From contig CANKNL010000157.1 of the NCBI GenBank assembly GCA_947483345.1, positions 1 through 7,084 on the forward strand: a stretch of 7,084 nt of DNA. The letters run 5' to 3'. Under the pieces are notes generated by a model. It was not told where the DNA came from. It was given only the letters and a program-made list of their open reading frames with translations, and searched no databases. This document shows, one piece after another, positions 6,294 through 7,084 of the stretch (within the stretch, counting starts at the first letter, position 1; the number at the start of each line of letters is the position of its first letter). Both the position numbers and the translations under genes were made by a program. Source of the stretch: Chitinophagaceae bacterium (GTDB lineage: Bacteria; Bacteroidota; Bacteroidia; Chitinophagales; Chitinophagaceae).

Positions 6294-6872
6294 ATGGCTA
6301 TTTTACGATTTAGAATTTATTGGGAAGATGATGACAGTGTGTACCGGGATATTGCTATTAAGCACACGCAAAATTTTAACGACCTGCACCTGGCCATTTT
6401 AAAAAGCTTTGAATTTGATTCAATGCACAAGGCTACATTTTACCGGAGTAACGATAATTGGTTAAGGGGCAGGGAAATATCATTGGAAAAATATGAAAAG
6501 GACTATAAAGTAGAACCACTGATCATGGCCGATACCGTTATTGGCACCGAGATCAGTAATCCCAATCAGAAATTTATTTACGAATACGATTTTAATAAGT
6601 TCTGGCATTTTATGGTAGAGTTGATCACCGTGGATAAAGCTGAGAATGCGAAGCTGACTTATCCCTGCAGTATCCGTACAGAAGGTATTGCTCCCTCTCA
6701 ATATGGTACAAAAGGGCTGGTAGACAGCCGCCTGGCCGAAATGGAAGAAAAATACGATCTGAGGCCAGATGCTTTATCCGATGGCTATAGTGAAGAAGGA
6801 GAAGATGGTGAAGCAGCAGATGCCGATACAGAAGAAGAATCCTCAGTAGATGAAGCTAATGACGGGTTTTAA
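6294..6872 (+). CDS. pRiA4b ORF-3-like family protein with acidic C-terminal tail
   Basis: This 192-residue protein resembles the plasmid pRiA4b ORF-3-like family (IS1096 TnpR-associated fold, Pfam PF07929), whose biochemical role is not established. The pattern is a first strand FRIYWEDDDSVYRDI (6-20), then NFNDLHLAILKSFEFDSMHKATFY (27-50), then the family hallmark YEYDFNKFWHFMVEL (96-110), and TYPCSIRTEGIAPSQYG (122-138). Residues 163-190 form an acidic tail: 14 of 28 are Asp or Glu, with no Lys or Arg. There is no signal peptide or membrane segment, so it should be cytoplasmic. Despite the family name nothing here suggests a plasmid or insertion sequence: base composition and neighbours look chromosomal. 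It lies 72 bases after cca and 66 before miaA on the same strand, so it may be co-transcribed with them. The ATG at 6294 is the only reasonable start; no Shine-Dalgarno sequence is seen. The family assignment is good; the function is unknown. Confidence 0.82.
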   Translation: MAILRFRIYWEDDDSVYRDIAIKHTQNFNDLHLAILKSFEFDSMHKATFYRSNDNWLRGREISLEKYEKDYKVEPLIMADTVIGTEISNPNQKFIYEYDFNKFWHFMVELITVDKAENAKLTYPCSIRTEGIAPSQYGTKGLVDSRLAEMEEKYDLRPDALSDGYSEEGEDGEAADADTEEESSVDEANDGF

Positions 6873-6873
6873 A

Positions 6874-6894
6874 AGTTAAAAGTCATAAGTTAAT
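6874..6894 (+). repeat. Short heptamer tandem repeat, three units, in inverted sense to the upstream array
   Basis: AGTTAAA, AGTCATA and AGTTAAT run in tandem just after the stop of the pRiA4b-like gene. The reverse complement of the first (TTTAACT) differs at only one base from the CTTAACT unit of the array at 6224-6286, so the gene is bracketed by similar heptamers in opposite orientation. With only three imperfect copies, the array is less certain than the upstream one. Confidence 0.6.
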
Positions 6895-6938
6895 ACACCA
6901 GACTTCGAAAGGGCTCTTTATAAGCTCAAACCTGTTAC

Positions 6939-7084
6939 ATGAAAAAAACCTGCATTGTTATTGTTGGACCAACCGCTGTTGGAAAAACTACCCTGGCTGT
7001 AAAAACAGCACTTCACTTTAATACTGAAATTATATCGGCCGACAGTCGCCAGTGTTTTAAAGAATTAAATATTGGCGTTGCCAA
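6939..7084 (+). CDS. miaA: tRNA A37 dimethylallyltransferase MiaA, N-terminal fragment (cut by window end)
   Basis: The frame opens at ATG 6939 and runs off the window after 48 full codons (MKKTCIVIVG...). Two MiaA signatures are present: the P-loop GPTAVGKTT (10-18) and SADSRQCFKELNIGVA (33-48). In MiaA, D35 of SADSRQ acts as the general base and the whole segment contacts the target adenosine. MiaA transfers a dimethylallyl group to N6 of A37 beside the anticodon of tRNAs reading UNN codons, which stabilises codon pairing. Cys39 stands where many proteobacterial enzymes have Val or Ile, and V47 where they have Thr; I take these as normal lineage variation. No Shine-Dalgarno or -7 box is seen in the 66 bases upstream, which hold a short heptamer repeat, so the gene is probably read from the cca side. 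The identification is strong despite the short length; the C-terminal part cannot be judged. Confidence 0.93.
   Translation, partial: MKKTCIVIVGPTAVGKTTLAVKTALHFNTEIISADSRQCFKELNIGVA

Noticed and set aside
5354..6701. Minus-strand frames at 5354-5557, 5708-5977, 6017-6214 and 6480-6701
   Set aside because: All are antisense to cca or the pRiA4b-like gene, whose motifs are intact; none shows a recognisable protein pattern.
6294..6872. Insertion sequence or plasmid remnant, suggested by the pRiA4b/IS1096 family name
   Set aside because: There is no transposase, no terminal inverted repeats of IS type and no target duplication; the family is common as a stand-alone chromosomal gene in Bacteroidota.

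Overview
The window reads as a chromosomal housekeeping segment from a member of the Bacteroidota, most likely a Chitinophagaceae-type organism. The reasons are the moderately AT-rich sequence, the absence of clear Shine-Dalgarno sites, two exact matches to the Bacteroidota -7 promoter box TAnnTTTG, and the character of the Lon, CCA-adding, MiaA and pRiA4b ORF-3-like proteins. The taxonomic placement is inferred from protein and promoter style, not from a marker gene.

Layout. From 1 to 2028, on the plus strand, lie the 3' end of a UbiA-like membrane prenyltransferase gene, a complete M42-family metallo-aminopeptidase gene (416-1522) and a small four-helix membrane protein of unknown function (1564-2028). 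A strong symmetric hairpin at 2051-2080 separates this block from the convergent lon gene (minus strand, 2178-4580). lon and the next gene are divergent across a 219-base control region (4581-4799). From 4800 to the end, on the plus strand, come a tRNA nucleotidyltransferase (cca), a pRiA4b ORF-3-like protein with an acidic tail (6294-6872), and the first 48 codons of miaA, cut by the window edge.

Functionally the right half is a small tRNA-maturation neighbourhood: CCA addition at tRNA 3' ends and prenylation of A37, with the uncharacterised pRiA4b-like protein between them. lon supplies ATP-dependent protein quality control, and the M42 enzyme could degrade the resulting peptides, although nothing shows the two are linked beyond being near each other.

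The most unusual non-coding structure is a pair of seven-base-period tandem repeats on either side of the pRiA4b-like gene. The upstream array has nine units and the downstream one three, in what looks like the opposite orientation. Other points of note are a probable leaderless or nearly leaderless cca transcript, a terminator-like hairpin folded into the last codons of the M42 gene, and a tandem octamer just upstream of lon. I found no mobile element, CRISPR array, RNA gene or obvious new multi-gene system. No gap between genes exceeds 300 bases.
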